From an uncultured Alphaproteobacteria bacterium (GTDB lineage Bacteria > Pseudomonadota > Alphaproteobacteria > GCA-2731375), in assembly GCA_951812805.1 (NCBI GenBank), contig CATOSZ010000003.1, positions 698,557 to 762,556 of the forward strand: a DNA stretch of 64,000 nt. Reading direction: 5' to 3'. Both the position numbers and the translations under genes were made by a program. Below, in pieces: positions 27,560 through 39,215 of this stretch. How positions within the stretch are numbered: the first letter of the stretch is position 1; each line of letters starts with the position of its first letter. The notes below the pieces were generated by a model. It saw nothing but the letters and a program-made list of their open reading frames with translations. It was not told the DNA's origin and did no database searches.

Positions 27560-28792
27560 TTACCGCCACAAAGCCCGGCGCCAACGCACCACGACCCAGA
27601 GACTAGCCGCGATGCCGACCGCACAATAGACGATGACGGCCAGCGCGTAGCCGAACAGGTCGATCAGCGCGCCCGACGCTAGCAGGCCGATTGGCAGGCC
27701 GTAGACCGCCAGCATCCGCACGCCCATGACGCGGGCCCGGAAGGCGGGATCCGCGGTCTCCAGCAAGGCGACCGCCATCGCCACCATGCCGAGGCTCTGC
27801 ACCACGCCGATGATGAACAGCAAGGTCATCCCCGCCGGCATGCCGTCGAGCTGGCCGAACAGCGCGAGCACCAGATACCACAACACGATGTTGATCACGG
27901 TAACCCGGGTCGGGTGGCGGACATGGCGCGAGAGGGCGAGCGCCAGCGATCCGGCGAAAGCGCCCGCCGCATGCACCGCCACCAGATGGCCAAGGCCGGT
28001 CTCGCCGACCCCGTAGACGTCGCGGGCGACGTAAGGCAGCAGGCCGTGGCTCACCGGAAAGGCGGTCAGGTTGACGAGGAAGGCGAGCCACATCAGGGCT
28101 TGCAGACGCGGCGTGTTCCAGACGTAGGCGAACCCTTCCCTGAGATCGCGCCAGGGGGTCGGGCCGACTTCGCCCGCGGGCACGACGGCGCGGGCCGGGC
28201 GAACGGCGGAGACGCCGAAGGTCAAGGCCAGGCTGACGGCATAGAAGACGGCGACGACGGCATAGCTGGCGCCGAGGCCGAAGACGGCGAAGATACCGGC
28301 GCCGGCGAGCGCGCCGAAGATCCGGGCCGAGTCCATCGTCGTGCGGGAAACGCCCATGGCGTTCATCAACAATCCCGGCGTCATGGTATCGCCGATGAGC
28401 GCGTTGCGCATGACCAGGTCGGAAGGCCGGAACAGGCCGGCGACGAAGGCGATGGCCAGGACGAACTCGATCCGGACGCTGTCGGTCAGGGCGAGGACCA
28501 TCAGCGTCGTCGCCATGGCGACGAAGATCGCCCGCAGCACGAGCAGCAGCACGCGGCGGCCGATCCGATCCGCCAGCACGCCGATGATCGGCGCCAGCAG
28601 GGTGCCGAGATGGGCGAGGGAGGCAACGACGGTCAGCAGGAAGACCGAATCGGTCGCGACCAGCACGTACCAGCCGAGGATCAGGGTCTCCATCTCGAAG
28701 GCCCAGGCGGTCAACAGGTCCGCCGGCCACTGGTAGCGGAAACTCTTGACGCTGAAGGGGGCGGTGAGGGTGCTGGCAACGGGGAGGGGCAA
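27560..28792 (-). CDS. MFS transporter (EntS-like, MFS_3 family)
   Basis: A 410-residue inner-membrane protein with about twelve hydrophobic segments. Segment one follows FRYQWPADLLTAWAFEMETL; IIGVLADRIGRRVLLL is the conserved motif between TM2 and TM3. The open frame begins at TTG 28792; a clear ribosome-binding site is not seen, so the start is uncertain. It lies between an SDR gene and hyuA in one minus-strand run, which makes uptake of the cyclic amide, or export of an end product, a reasonable guess. Confidence 0.83.
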   Translation of the reverse strand: MPLPVASTLTAPFSVKSFRYQWPADLLTAWAFEMETLILGWYVLVATDSVFLLTVVASLAHLGTLLAPIIGVLADRIGRRVLLLVLRAIFVAMATTLMVLALTDSVRIEFVLAIAFVAGLFRPSDLVMRNALIGDTMTPGLLMNAMGVSRTTMDSARIFGALAGAGIFAVFGLGASYAVVAVFYAVSLALTFGVSAVRPARAVVPAGEVGPTPWRDLREGFAYVWNTPRLQALMWLAFLVNLTAFPVSHGLLPYVARDVYGVGETGLGHLVAVHAAGAFAGSLALALSRHVRHPTRVTVINIVLWYLVLALFGQLDGMPAGMTLLFIIGVVQSLGMVAMAVALLETADPAFRARVMGVRMLAVYGLPIGLLASGALIDLFGYALAVIVYCAVGIAASLWVVVRWRRALWR

Positions 28793-28878
28793 GGACGCAA
28801 ACCTCGATACGGCGCCGACGGCGTGCGCGGGCCGCGGTCACCATAGCGGTTGTGCCCCCCCGGATGCCAGGACCGGCG

Positions 28879-29637
28879 CTAGAACGCCGCCGTCATGCCG
28901 CCGTCGATCGCCAGCGTGGCGCCGGTGATATAGGCCGCCTCCTCGGAGGCGAGGAAGACCACCGCGTGGCCCAGTTCGTCCGGCGCGCCCCAGCGGCCGA
29001 CCGGGGTACGGCCGCGGACCATGGCGTCGAAGTCGGGGTCCGCCTTCAGGCCGGCGTTGAACTCGGTGGCGAAGAAGCCGGGGGCGAGCGTGTTGACGGT
29101 GACGCCCGCGGGCGCCAGCTCCACCGCGAGCGCCTTGGCCAGGCCGGCGAGGCCGTGTTTGGCGGCGACATAGCCGGGAATATTGCCGCGCGCGATCAGG
29201 CTGAAGACCGAGCCGATGTTGACGATCCGGCCCCAGCCCGCCTCGGTCATCGGCCGCGAGGCTTCCCGCGCCAGGGCGAAACAGGCGATGAGGTCGAGTT
29301 CGACGACACGACGGAAATCATCGTCGGTATGTTCGGGCAAGGCTTCACGGTGGATGATGCCGGCGTTGTTGACCAGGATATCGAGGCGGCCGTGCGCGGC
29401 CAGGATGCCGGCGATCCCATCGGCGGGCGCGCCGGCCTCCGTGGCATCGAAAGCCAGGACATGGGCCCGGTGCCCGGCGGCCTCCAGCGCCGCCGCCTTT
29501 TCCGCCAGTGCCGCCTCGCCCCGCGCGTTCAGCATCACCGTCGCGCCCGCCTCGGCGAGCGCCCGGGCCGCCGACCAGCCGAGCCCGCGGCTCGCCCCCG
29601 TCACCAGGGCCACCCGGCCCGTCAGATCGAACGCCAT
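28879..29637 (-). CDS. SDR-family oxidoreductase
   Basis: A 252-residue classical short-chain dehydrogenase. Cofactor motif TGASRGLG near residue 14, NNAG in ILVNNAGIIH, catalytic Ser and Tyr in GSVFSLIARGNIPGYVAAKHGLAGLAKAL (YxxxK as YVAAK), and SEEAAYITGATLAIDGG at the end. It resembles gluconate 5-dehydrogenases and 3-oxoacyl-ACP reductases; the substrate is probably a sugar acid given the UxaA-like gene 37 bases upstream. The ATG at 29637 is the first usable start. Confidence 0.92.
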   Translation of the reverse strand: MAFDLTGRVALVTGASRGLGWSAARALAEAGATVMLNARGEAALAEKAAALEAAGHRAHVLAFDATEAGAPADGIAGILAAHGRLDILVNNAGIIHREALPEHTDDDFRRVVELDLIACFALAREASRPMTEAGWGRIVNIGSVFSLIARGNIPGYVAAKHGLAGLAKALAVELAPAGVTVNTLAPGFFATEFNAGLKADPDFDAMVRGRTPVGRWGAPDELGHAVVFLASEEAAYITGATLAIDGGMTAAF

Positions 29638-29674
29638 GCCCGTCCGTCCTCCCCGCTGCCAGGCGGCATGCCTC

Positions 29675-31198
29675 TCACATCACCGCGCCGATGGTCCAGG
29701 GCACGAACTCGTCGTCGCCGAAGCCGAGCGCCTCGCTCTTGCTCGGCGCACCCGAGGCGGTCGCCAGGATGGTGTTGAAGATCTGCTCGCCCATTTCCGC
29801 CACGCTCGCCTCGCCGTCGACCACCAGGCCGCAGTTGACGTCCATGTCCTCCTCCATGCGGTGGTACATGGTGCTGTTGGTGGCGAGCTTGAGGGAGGGT
29901 ACCGGCTTGCAGCCGAAGACCGAGCCGCGCCCGGTGGTGAAGCAGACGATGTTGGCGCCGCCCGCCACCATGCCGGTGACCGAGGCGGGATCGTAGCCGG
30001 GCGTGTCCATGAAGACGAAGCCCTTGGCCGTCATTTCCTCTGCATATGCGTAGACATCGACCAGGTTGGTGGTCCCGCCCTTGGCCGCCGCGCCCAGCGA
30101 CTTCTCCAGGATGGTCGTGAGGCCACCCGCCTTGTTGCCGGGGGAGGGGTTGTTGTTCATCTCCCCCTTGTTGCGCCGGGTATAGTCCTCCCACCAGCGG
30201 ATCTTCTCGACCAGCTTGCGGCCGACCTCCTCGCTCACGGCACGGCGGGTCAGCAGATGTTCCGCACCATAGATCTCCGGCGTCTCGGCGAGGCAGGCGG
30301 TGCCGCCGTGGCGGACCAGCAGATCGGCCGCCGCGCCCAGCGAGGGATTGGCGCTGATCCCGGAATAGGCGTCCGAGCCGCCGCATTCGAGGCCGAGCTT
30401 CAATTCGCTCGCCGGCACCGTCTCGCGGGCGAAGCGGTTCGCTTCGGGCAGCATCTCGCGCACCCGGGCGACGCCTTCGCGCACGGTCTTGGTGGTACCG
30501 CCGGTGTCCTGGATGGTCATGGCGTGCATCGTTTCACTTTGCGCCAGGCCCGTATTCTCGAACAGGGCGCCGATCTGATTGGCCTCGCACCCGAGGCCGA
30601 CCATCAACACGCCATGGAAATTGGCGTGCCGCGAATAGCCGGCGAGCGTGCGCTGCAGGGCGTCGTAGCCTTCACCCGAGGCGGCCATGCCGCACCCGGT
30701 GCCGTGCGTCAGCGCCACGACCCCGTCGACGTTCGGAAACTCCTCCAGCACGGGGCCGCGGAACTGGTCGGCGATATAGCGGGCGACGGTGGCCGAGCAG
30801 TTCACCGAGGTCAGGATGCCGATGTAGTTGCGCGTCGCCGCCCGGCCGTCGGGGCGCCGGTAGCCCTGGAAGGTCGCGCGGGCCGCCTCCGGCACCATTT
30901 CGACATTGCGCATGTCCTGGCAGAAGAGATAGTCGCGCTCGAAGTCGCGCACCTCGACATTGTGGGTGTGCACGTGTTCACCGGGCGCGATGTCCGCGGT
31001 GGCGAAGCCGATGATCTGGTCGTATTTGAGGACTGCCTCGCCCGCCGCAATGGCCCGGGTGGCGATCTTGTGGCCGGCTGGGACATCGCCTGTCGTGGCC
31101 ACGTCGGCGACGGCGACACCCGGCAGAATCTCGCTTCGCGCCACGACCACGTTGTCGTTGTCGTGCAGTCGAATTACCAAGGGCCCATGCGCCGTCAT
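29675..31198 (-). CDS. UxaA/GarD-family sugar-acid dehydratase
   Basis: A 507-residue protein combining the N-terminal SAF domain (LVIRLHDNDNVVVARSEIL; AGEHVHTHNVEV region) with the large C-terminal domain of altronate and galactarate dehydratases. Signatures include GYRRPDGRAATRNYIGILTS, HGTGCGM, LGLECGGSDAYSGI, NPSPGNKAGGLTTILEKSLG and FTTGRGSVFGCKP. These are iron-dependent enzymes that remove water from sugar acids. Single-chain length suits the UxaA family. It is the first gene of the run ending at 23581, preceded by a 186-base divergent gap that probably holds the promoter. Confidence 0.92.
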   Translation of the reverse strand: MTAHGPLVIRLHDNDNVVVARSEILPGVAVADVATTGDVPAGHKIATRAIAAGEAVLKYDQIIGFATADIAPGEHVHTHNVEVRDFERDYLFCQDMRNVEMVPEAARATFQGYRRPDGRAATRNYIGILTSVNCSATVARYIADQFRGPVLEEFPNVDGVVALTHGTGCGMAASGEGYDALQRTLAGYSRHANFHGVLMVGLGCEANQIGALFENTGLAQSETMHAMTIQDTGGTTKTVREGVARVREMLPEANRFARETVPASELKLGLECGGSDAYSGISANPSLGAAADLLVRHGGTACLAETPEIYGAEHLLTRRAVSEEVGRKLVEKIRWWEDYTRRNKGEMNNNPSPGNKAGGLTTILEKSLGAAAKGGTTNLVDVYAYAEEMTAKGFVFMDTPGYDPASVTGMVAGGANIVCFTTGRGSVFGCKPVPSLKLATNSTMYHRMEEDMDVNCGLVVDGEASVAEMGEQIFNTILATASGAPSKSEALGFGDDEFVPWTIGAVM

Positions 31199-31384
31199 AT
31201 CGATCCCTCCCCGGGGAAATCATCCATTGCGAAACCGCGCGCAGTCTCGGGAGGGCGGGTCGTGCCGTCAACCGCTTTTCCGCGCGGGGTTGACAGCTCC
31301 CGTCCGCTCACCAAATCGTGTCGGAGTTTGACGTGACGATTCGCGCGGTTGACGCATAGTCGGCGGATCTTGAGGAGACGTGCA

Positions 31385-31882
31385 ATGAGCTGGAAATATT
31401 CAATTCTTCTCACGATCGCCATCGCCGTCAGTCCCGTCGCGGCCCCCACCGCCTGGGCGGTCGGCGGCGAGAAATCCAAGTCGACTACCGCCGGCAAGGG
31501 CGACAGCTGGCTGAAGGCCAAGCGGGCGATCGCCGCGCGGGAATATGAGAAAGCCATACCGCACCTGTTCAAGACCGTGGAGGCCAATCCGAGGAATGCA
31601 GACGCCTTCAACTACCTCGGCTACAGCCACGCGCGCGCCGGCAAGACGAAAATGGCGCTGGCTTTCTATCAGAACGCCTTGAAGATCGATCCGGCCCACA
31701 AGGGCGCCAACGAGTATTTGGGCGAGCTGCATCTGATGCTGGGCGACGTCGCCGCGGCGGAAGAACGGCTGGCGGCGCTCGACAAGGCCTGCAGCTTCGG
31801 CTGCGTCGAGTTCGACCTGTTGAAAGACGCACTGAAGGAATACAAGGCGAACGGCAAATACGTCACGTCGAAGGGATTCTAG
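31385..31882 (+). CDS. TPR-repeat periplasmic protein
   Basis: A 165-residue protein with a signal peptide (WKYSILLTIAIAVSPVAAPTAWA, cut around Ala-Val-Gly) and about three tetratricopeptide-type repeats: EYEKAIPHLFKTVEANPRNA, FNYLGYSHARAGKTKMALAF and ANEYLGELHLMLGDVAAAEE. TPR domains mediate protein contacts, here in the periplasm. The ATG at 31385 is preferred over 31349 because GAGGAG lies 8-9 bases upstream and it begins the signal peptide. Its end overlaps the convergent GNAT gene by 4 bases. Confidence 0.85.
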   Translation: MSWKYSILLTIAIAVSPVAAPTAWAVGGEKSKSTTAGKGDSWLKAKRAIAAREYEKAIPHLFKTVEANPRNADAFNYLGYSHARAGKTKMALAFYQNALKIDPAHKGANEYLGELHLMLGDVAAAEERLAALDKACSFGCVEFDLLKDALKEYKANGKYVTSKGF

Positions 31883-32685
31883 CGCCGGGGCGGCGCGAAG
31901 TTCAGACGGGTCGCCTCGGGCGTGAAGCCGGTGCGCAGGATGTTGGAATAGGAATGCTGCGGGTCGCCCGGCACCTCTTCGCCGGTCGTCGTCGACAGAA
32001 GGTCGCAGCCCGCCTCGAGGGCGTGCACGACCCGGGCGCGCAGCATCGCACTTTGGCAGCCCCTTCCGCGCGCCGCCGGCGCCGTCGCCCCCCAGTCGAA
32101 AAAACCGACGCCGTCCCGGGTGAAGAGCGCACCGGAGCCGACCACCTCGCCCCGATCCAGGCCGCAGTAAATGAACCAACCCGGTCGGCCGACGAGGGCG
32201 GCGATCCAGGGCGCCCCTTCGGGCCCGAGGTCGAAGGCGTCGGCGGTGATGCGGCCGATCGCCGCCGCCTCTCCCGGGCCGGCGAGGCGGATTTCCAGAT
32301 CGCTCGCAGCCTCGGGCGGCGCCGCCCGGCCCCGGGTGAACTTGACCCAGGCCCGCGCGCGCTCCAGCCCCTGTGTCGCGGCCCAGTCCGCGATGTCGTC
32401 CGGCCGGGCGTCGGGGTGGAGATGCAGGAACCAGCGCGCGATGTTCGCCTCGCGATAAAGGGCGGCGATCTCCGCCACCTCCTCCGTCCGGGCCGGCGCC
32501 TGCAGGCCGAGGCCGATCGTGCGGTTGACGACCACGGCGCTTGCCGGCAGGCCGGCCGCACGACCGACGAAGGCCGATCCGACACGTCGCCCCTCGATCC
32601 CCAGACGCATCGCCAGATCGGCCGGCACGGCGGCGAACATGTCCTCCAACGCCGCCCGTTCGACGGCTTCGATCCGCGGCACCAT
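31879..32685 (-). CDS. GNAT-family N-acetyltransferase
   Basis: A 268-residue protein. The C-terminal half carries a GNAT fold: LEIRLAGPGEAAAIGRITADAF, GEVVGSGALFTRDGVGFFDWG, and the acetyl-CoA loop TAPAARGRGCQSAMLRARV, which has the expected RGRGxxxA pattern. The N-terminal half (AASAVVVNRTIGLGLQAPA) resembles a second, degenerate acetyltransferase-like unit. The substrate is unknown. It is the last gene of a minus-strand group with the alpha/beta hydrolase and DUF3750 genes. Confidence 0.85.
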   Translation of the reverse strand: MVPRIEAVERAALEDMFAAVPADLAMRLGIEGRRVGSAFVGRAAGLPASAVVVNRTIGLGLQAPARTEEVAEIAALYREANIARWFLHLHPDARPDDIADWAATQGLERARAWVKFTRGRAAPPEAASDLEIRLAGPGEAAAIGRITADAFDLGPEGAPWIAALVGRPGWFIYCGLDRGEVVGSGALFTRDGVGFFDWGATAPAARGRGCQSAMLRARVVHALEAGCDLLSTTTGEEVPGDPQHSYSNILRTGFTPEATRLNFAPPRR

Positions 32686-32714
32686 ATACGTCCCTCCCCC
32701 GCTTCGCGGCGAGC

Positions 32715-33512
32715 TTACAGGGCCGGCAGGGCGTCGAGGAAGCCTCGAAGCGCGGCGTTCGTCGCCGCCGGCTTCTCGATTTGCGGATAATGACCGGCGC
32801 CGGGGACGATCTCCACGGCGAGATCGCCGACATGGGCGCGAAGCAGGTCGAGATAGGGCGAGCTGTCACCGGCTGCCAGCCGGTGGCGCCGGCCGTCGGG
32901 ATCGATCCGGGTGCTCTGGATCGCCAGCACCGGCACGGTGAGAGCGGCGAGCAGACGTTCCATCTCCACGCCGTCGTGGCGGCCGATGTCGGCCAGCAGG
33001 GCGAGGCCGATCGCCGCCGGCACCCGGGTCGCCCGCGCCGTCATCGCCGCCGCCGTCGCGGGGTCGATATCCGGCCCGAACATCTGGGCGAACATGGCAC
33101 GAACCGTCGCCTCGAATCGCTCGGGCGTCGCCCCGCCGCCGAGCGCCCCGTGGATGCCGTCGCCGCCCGAGGCGAGCCGGCTGCCGTCGACCAGCACGAC
33201 ACCCCGAACGGGCATCCGCGCCGCCACCTCCAGCGCGACGCGGCAGCCGAGGGAATTGCCCACCACGACCGGGAGCGCGATATTGAGCGCCCGCAGCAGC
33301 GCGACCACGTCTTCGCCATGTTCTTCGACGATGCCGTGCCGCACCTCGGCGGCCGTGTCGCCGTGCCCGCCGAGGTCGACGGCCAGGCAGCGATGCGCCG
33401 GTGCGAAATGCGCGAGCTGCGCGGCCCAATCGCTGCCGTCGCAGCCGAAGGCATGGATGAAGACCAGCGCCGGCGCGCCACCGGCCGCCTCCCGGTACGA
33501 CAGAACGGTCAT
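32715..33512 (-). CDS. Alpha/beta-fold hydrolase
   Basis: A 265-residue hydrolase. Oxyanion region VFIHAFGCDGSDW, strand LAVDLGGHGDT, nucleophile Ser in VVVGNSLGCRVAL (GNSLG elbow), and catalytic His in EIVPGAGHYPQIEKP. The layout fits esterases or C-C hydrolases of aromatic pathways; the substrate is unknown. Its ATG overlaps the stop of the DUF3750 gene by 4 bases, so the two are co-translated. Confidence 0.9.
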   Translation of the reverse strand: MTVLSYREAAGGAPALVFIHAFGCDGSDWAAQLAHFAPAHRCLAVDLGGHGDTAAEVRHGIVEEHGEDVVALLRALNIALPVVVGNSLGCRVALEVAARMPVRGVVLVDGSRLASGGDGIHGALGGGATPERFEATVRAMFAQMFGPDIDPATAAAMTARATRVPAAIGLALLADIGRHDGVEMERLLAALTVPVLAIQSTRIDPDGRRHRLAAGDSSPYLDLLRAHVGDLAVEIVPGAGHYPQIEKPAATNAALRGFLDALPAL

Positions 33513-34324
33513 TTGGCCTCGCTGCCCTCCGCCGCCGAGCGCGGCATGCCGAGGCGGCCGATCCCCGGCAGCTTCAGGGCCGGCGGCGTCGCATCGAGGC
33601 CGAAGGTGAGGCCGAGCAGGTTGAGTTCCAACCCTTCCTCCCGGGCGACGGTGAGGCCGGCCAGGCCGCCGAGGGAGAGCTGGTAGCGGGTACCGCTCGG
33701 CGCGGTGTCGATCACGCGACCATCCGGCAGATAGTCCTTGCCGATGGCGAGCGCCGGCAGGTCGAGGCCGAGTTCCGGCACCTCGCGGGCGACGAAGGCG
33801 ATGAAGGTGTTGGAGTTCGGGCCGGGCCAGACCCGGTACTGGTCGGGATAGGGATAGCGCGTCGCGGCCGCCTGGACCTCGGCGATCAGGGCTTCGGCCG
33901 CCGGGCCGCGCCGGCTCATCAGTTTATCGGGGCGGGAGCCGAACCAATGCCCGTCCGGGACGCCGGGGCGCACCGCGACGGCGGACTGGCCCCGGTAGAG
34001 CCGCCAGCCGATCACCTCGTAGCGGATGTAATGGTCGGCGCCGGCCGCCTTGCTGGCGATCCAGGTGTGCACGCCGAAGGCGCCGCGCCAGCCGAAGGCG
34101 CGGGCGGCATAGACTTCGAGAACGGCCTCGGGCGTGGCGGCGGGATCCGGGGCCTGGTGCGTCGTGTCGTTGCGGGCTTCCCACCAGTTCATGCCGCGTG
34201 CCTCCCCGATGGTTCGCCCGCCGAGGCCGATAGCGGTCGGCAACAGGAACAGGACGACGAACGCCGTGGCCGGCCAGCGCAGCCGGCGCGCGGTTCCCGT
34301 CAGCAGTTTCCAGATCCGTCGCAT
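33509..34324 (-). CDS. DUF3750-family protein
   Basis: A 271-residue protein with one N-terminal membrane segment (WPATAFVVLFLLPTAIGLGG), then a region typical of DUF3750: AFGVHTWIASKAAGADHYIRYEV, DGHWFGSRPDKLMSRRGPAA, and YRVWPGPNSNTFIAFVAREV. The His, Asn and Ser residues in these stretches could be catalytic, but no function is established that I know of. It is upstream of and overlaps the alpha/beta hydrolase. Confidence 0.78.
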   Translation of the reverse strand: MRRIWKLLTGTARRLRWPATAFVVLFLLPTAIGLGGRTIGEARGMNWWEARNDTTHQAPDPAATPEAVLEVYAARAFGWRGAFGVHTWIASKAAGADHYIRYEVIGWRLYRGQSAVAVRPGVPDGHWFGSRPDKLMSRRGPAAEALIAEVQAAATRYPYPDQYRVWPGPNSNTFIAFVAREVPELGLDLPALAIGKDYLPDGRVIDTAPSGTRYQLSLGGLAGLTVAREEGLELNLLGLTFGLDATPPALKLPGIGRLGMPRSAAEGSEAK

Positions 34325-34413
34325 CGTTCCGCTGTGGCCCCTTGTATCGACTTGTGAATGTGGCGTCTCGGGGTCCGGTATTCCACCCCCGATCCGTACG
34401 CTTCACGTAGACG

Positions 34414-35361
34414 TCAAGTGTCAGTCTCCGGCGGCTTTTGGGCGCGAATATGGCCAAGCCAACTCTGTGCCTCGACGAAGACCCGGGTGACCTCCGGCGC
34501 GCGTTGCTTGATCCGGGCTTCCAGGGTGGAGACCGTATGCTCGACCTCCTCCACCCCGACGCCGTCCTCGAAATCCAGGCTGAGGTTCACCAGCACGTCC
34601 TTCGGCCCCATGTGCATGGTCAGCATTTCGTTGACCCGCAGGACCCGGCCCTGTTCGCCGATCGCCGCCTCGATTTCACTGATCGTGGCGGGCGACGCCG
34701 CCTCGCCGATCAGCAGGCCCTTGCTTTCGTAAGCCAGCAGCGCGGCGGTCACGGCCAGGATCAGGCCGATCAGGATCAAGGCCAGCGCGTCGATCTCCGG
34801 GATGTCCAGAAGCTGGGCGAGGGCGATGGCGACGAAGGCGACGATCAATCCGGCCATCGCCGCGGTGTCTTCGAACAGCACGGTCACCACCGTCGGGTCC
34901 TTGGCGTCGCGAATCGCCTGAACGAGGCCCTGGCGGCCCTTGATCACCTTGAATTCCTTGTAGGCGATCCACCAGGCGCCGGCCTCGAAGACCATGGCGA
35001 CGCCGAGCACGATGTAATTGACCATCGGGTTCTCGACCGGGTTCGGCGCCGACAGCTTGTGCAGGCCCTCGTAGATCGAAACCCCGGCACCGACGGCGAA
35101 GATCAGGATGGCGACGACGAAGGTCCAGAAATACAGCTCCATACCGTAGCCGAAGGGATGGCGGGCGTCAGCCGGCCGGCCGGCGCGTTTCAGGCCGTGC
35201 AGCAGCAGGCCCTGATTGCCGGTGTCAACCAGGGAATGGATCGCCTCGCTCAGCATCGCGGAGGAGCCGGTATAGGCCGCGGCGCCGAACTTGGTGACGG
35301 CGATCAGCGCGTTGCCGGCGAGGGCGGCGAAGATCACCTTCTTCGAACCGGATGCGGCCAT
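34414..35361 (-). CDS. Cation diffusion facilitator (CDF) family transporter
   Basis: A 315-residue inner-membrane metal/proton antiporter. Six hydrophobic segments; TM2 metal site in MLSEAIHSLVDTGNQ (HxxxD), DARHPFGYGMELYFW after it, and FEDTAAMAGLIVAFVAI in TM5. The cytoplasmic C-terminal domain begins at ISEIEAAIGEQGRVLRVNEM. The family exports zinc, iron, manganese or cobalt; the metal cannot be read from sequence alone. The ATG at 35361 follows GGAGAG. It is divergent from the large ACP-ligase-acyltransferase gene with 84 bases between. Confidence 0.9.
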   Translation of the reverse strand: MAASGSKKVIFAALAGNALIAVTKFGAAAYTGSSAMLSEAIHSLVDTGNQGLLLHGLKRAGRPADARHPFGYGMELYFWTFVVAILIFAVGAGVSIYEGLHKLSAPNPVENPMVNYIVLGVAMVFEAGAWWIAYKEFKVIKGRQGLVQAIRDAKDPTVVTVLFEDTAAMAGLIVAFVAIALAQLLDIPEIDALALILIGLILAVTAALLAYESKGLLIGEAASPATISEIEAAIGEQGRVLRVNEMLTMHMGPKDVLVNLSLDFEDGVGVEEVEHTVSTLEARIKQRAPEVTRVFVEAQSWLGHIRAQKPPETDT

Positions 35362-35445
35362 GACGGCTCTCCTTGACGGGACGACGGGTCGAATCACTAT
35401 AGTGCATCGAGGCGCGCGGTCGGGCGCGCGAGATCGGGACGCCGC

Positions 35446-38312
<2,867 letters not shown>

Positions 38313-38316
<4 letters not shown>

Positions 38317-39215
38317 GCGACACAATCGGCTATCTCGGCCTCGGCAACATGGGCCAGCCCATGGCCGGCCGCCTGCTCGACGCGGGCCATCCGCTGATCG
38401 TGCGCGACGTGAACCCGGCGGCGATGGCCCCGCTGCTCGACCGCCAGGCCCGCGCCGCCACCACGCCCCGCGAGCTGGCCGATGCCGCCGACGTGGTCAT
38501 TGCCTCGCTGCCGACCAACGGCGCTATTCGCGAGGCACTGCTGGGCGCCGACGGCCTGGTCGAGGGCGGCCGCATGGCGGTCTATGTCAACGCGGGCACC
38601 ACCGGCACGCCGTTCGCCATCGAGATGACCGAACGGCTGGCCGAGAAGGGCGTCGCCACGCTGGAAGCACCGATCAGCGGCGGCCCGTCCGGCGCCCGCG
38701 ACGGTACCCTCTCGGTCATGGTCTCGGGCCCGCGCGACGCCTATGAGCGGGTGCGGCCCTGTTTCGAGGCCTTCGGCCGCCGCATCGTCTATTGCGGCGA
38801 CAAACCGGGCCAGGCCCAGGTCCTCAAGCTCGCCAACAACATCCTGAACGCCGTCTCGGTCGTCGCCACGGCGGAAGCCCTGGCGATGGGGGTGAAGGCC
38901 GGGCTGGATCCCGCCATCATGGTCGAGGCGATCGAGGCCGGCTCCGGGCGCAATGCGGCCATCGACGAGATCGTGCCACGCCACGTCATGACGCGGACCT
39001 TCGATTACGGGGCGGCGCTGGCGACGCTCGCCAAGGACGTCGACCTGGCGCTGGCCGAGGGTGACGCCCAGGGAGTGCCCCTGCTGGTCGGCGAACAGGC
39101 CCGCCAGATCGTCAAGATCGCCATGCACAAGGGCTGGGGCGAGCGCGACGTCAGCGAACTTTCGCGCCTGATCGAGGAATGGGCCGGCGTCGAGATCAAG
39201 GCGGGCGACCGCTAA
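38313..39215 (+). CDS. 3-hydroxyisobutyrate-dehydrogenase-family oxidoreductase
   Basis: A 300-residue beta-hydroxyacid dehydrogenase. Cofactor motif GYLGLGNMGQPMAGRLLDAG, substrate motif APISGGPSGARDGTLSVMVSG, and catalytic Lys in GQAQVLKLANNILNA. These reduce or oxidise 3-hydroxy acids, or imines in some subgroups, with NAD(P). The ATG overlaps the fusion gene stop as ATGA, so a shared pathway is likely. Its end overlaps the convergent MmgE/PrpD gene by 4 bases. Confidence 0.92.
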
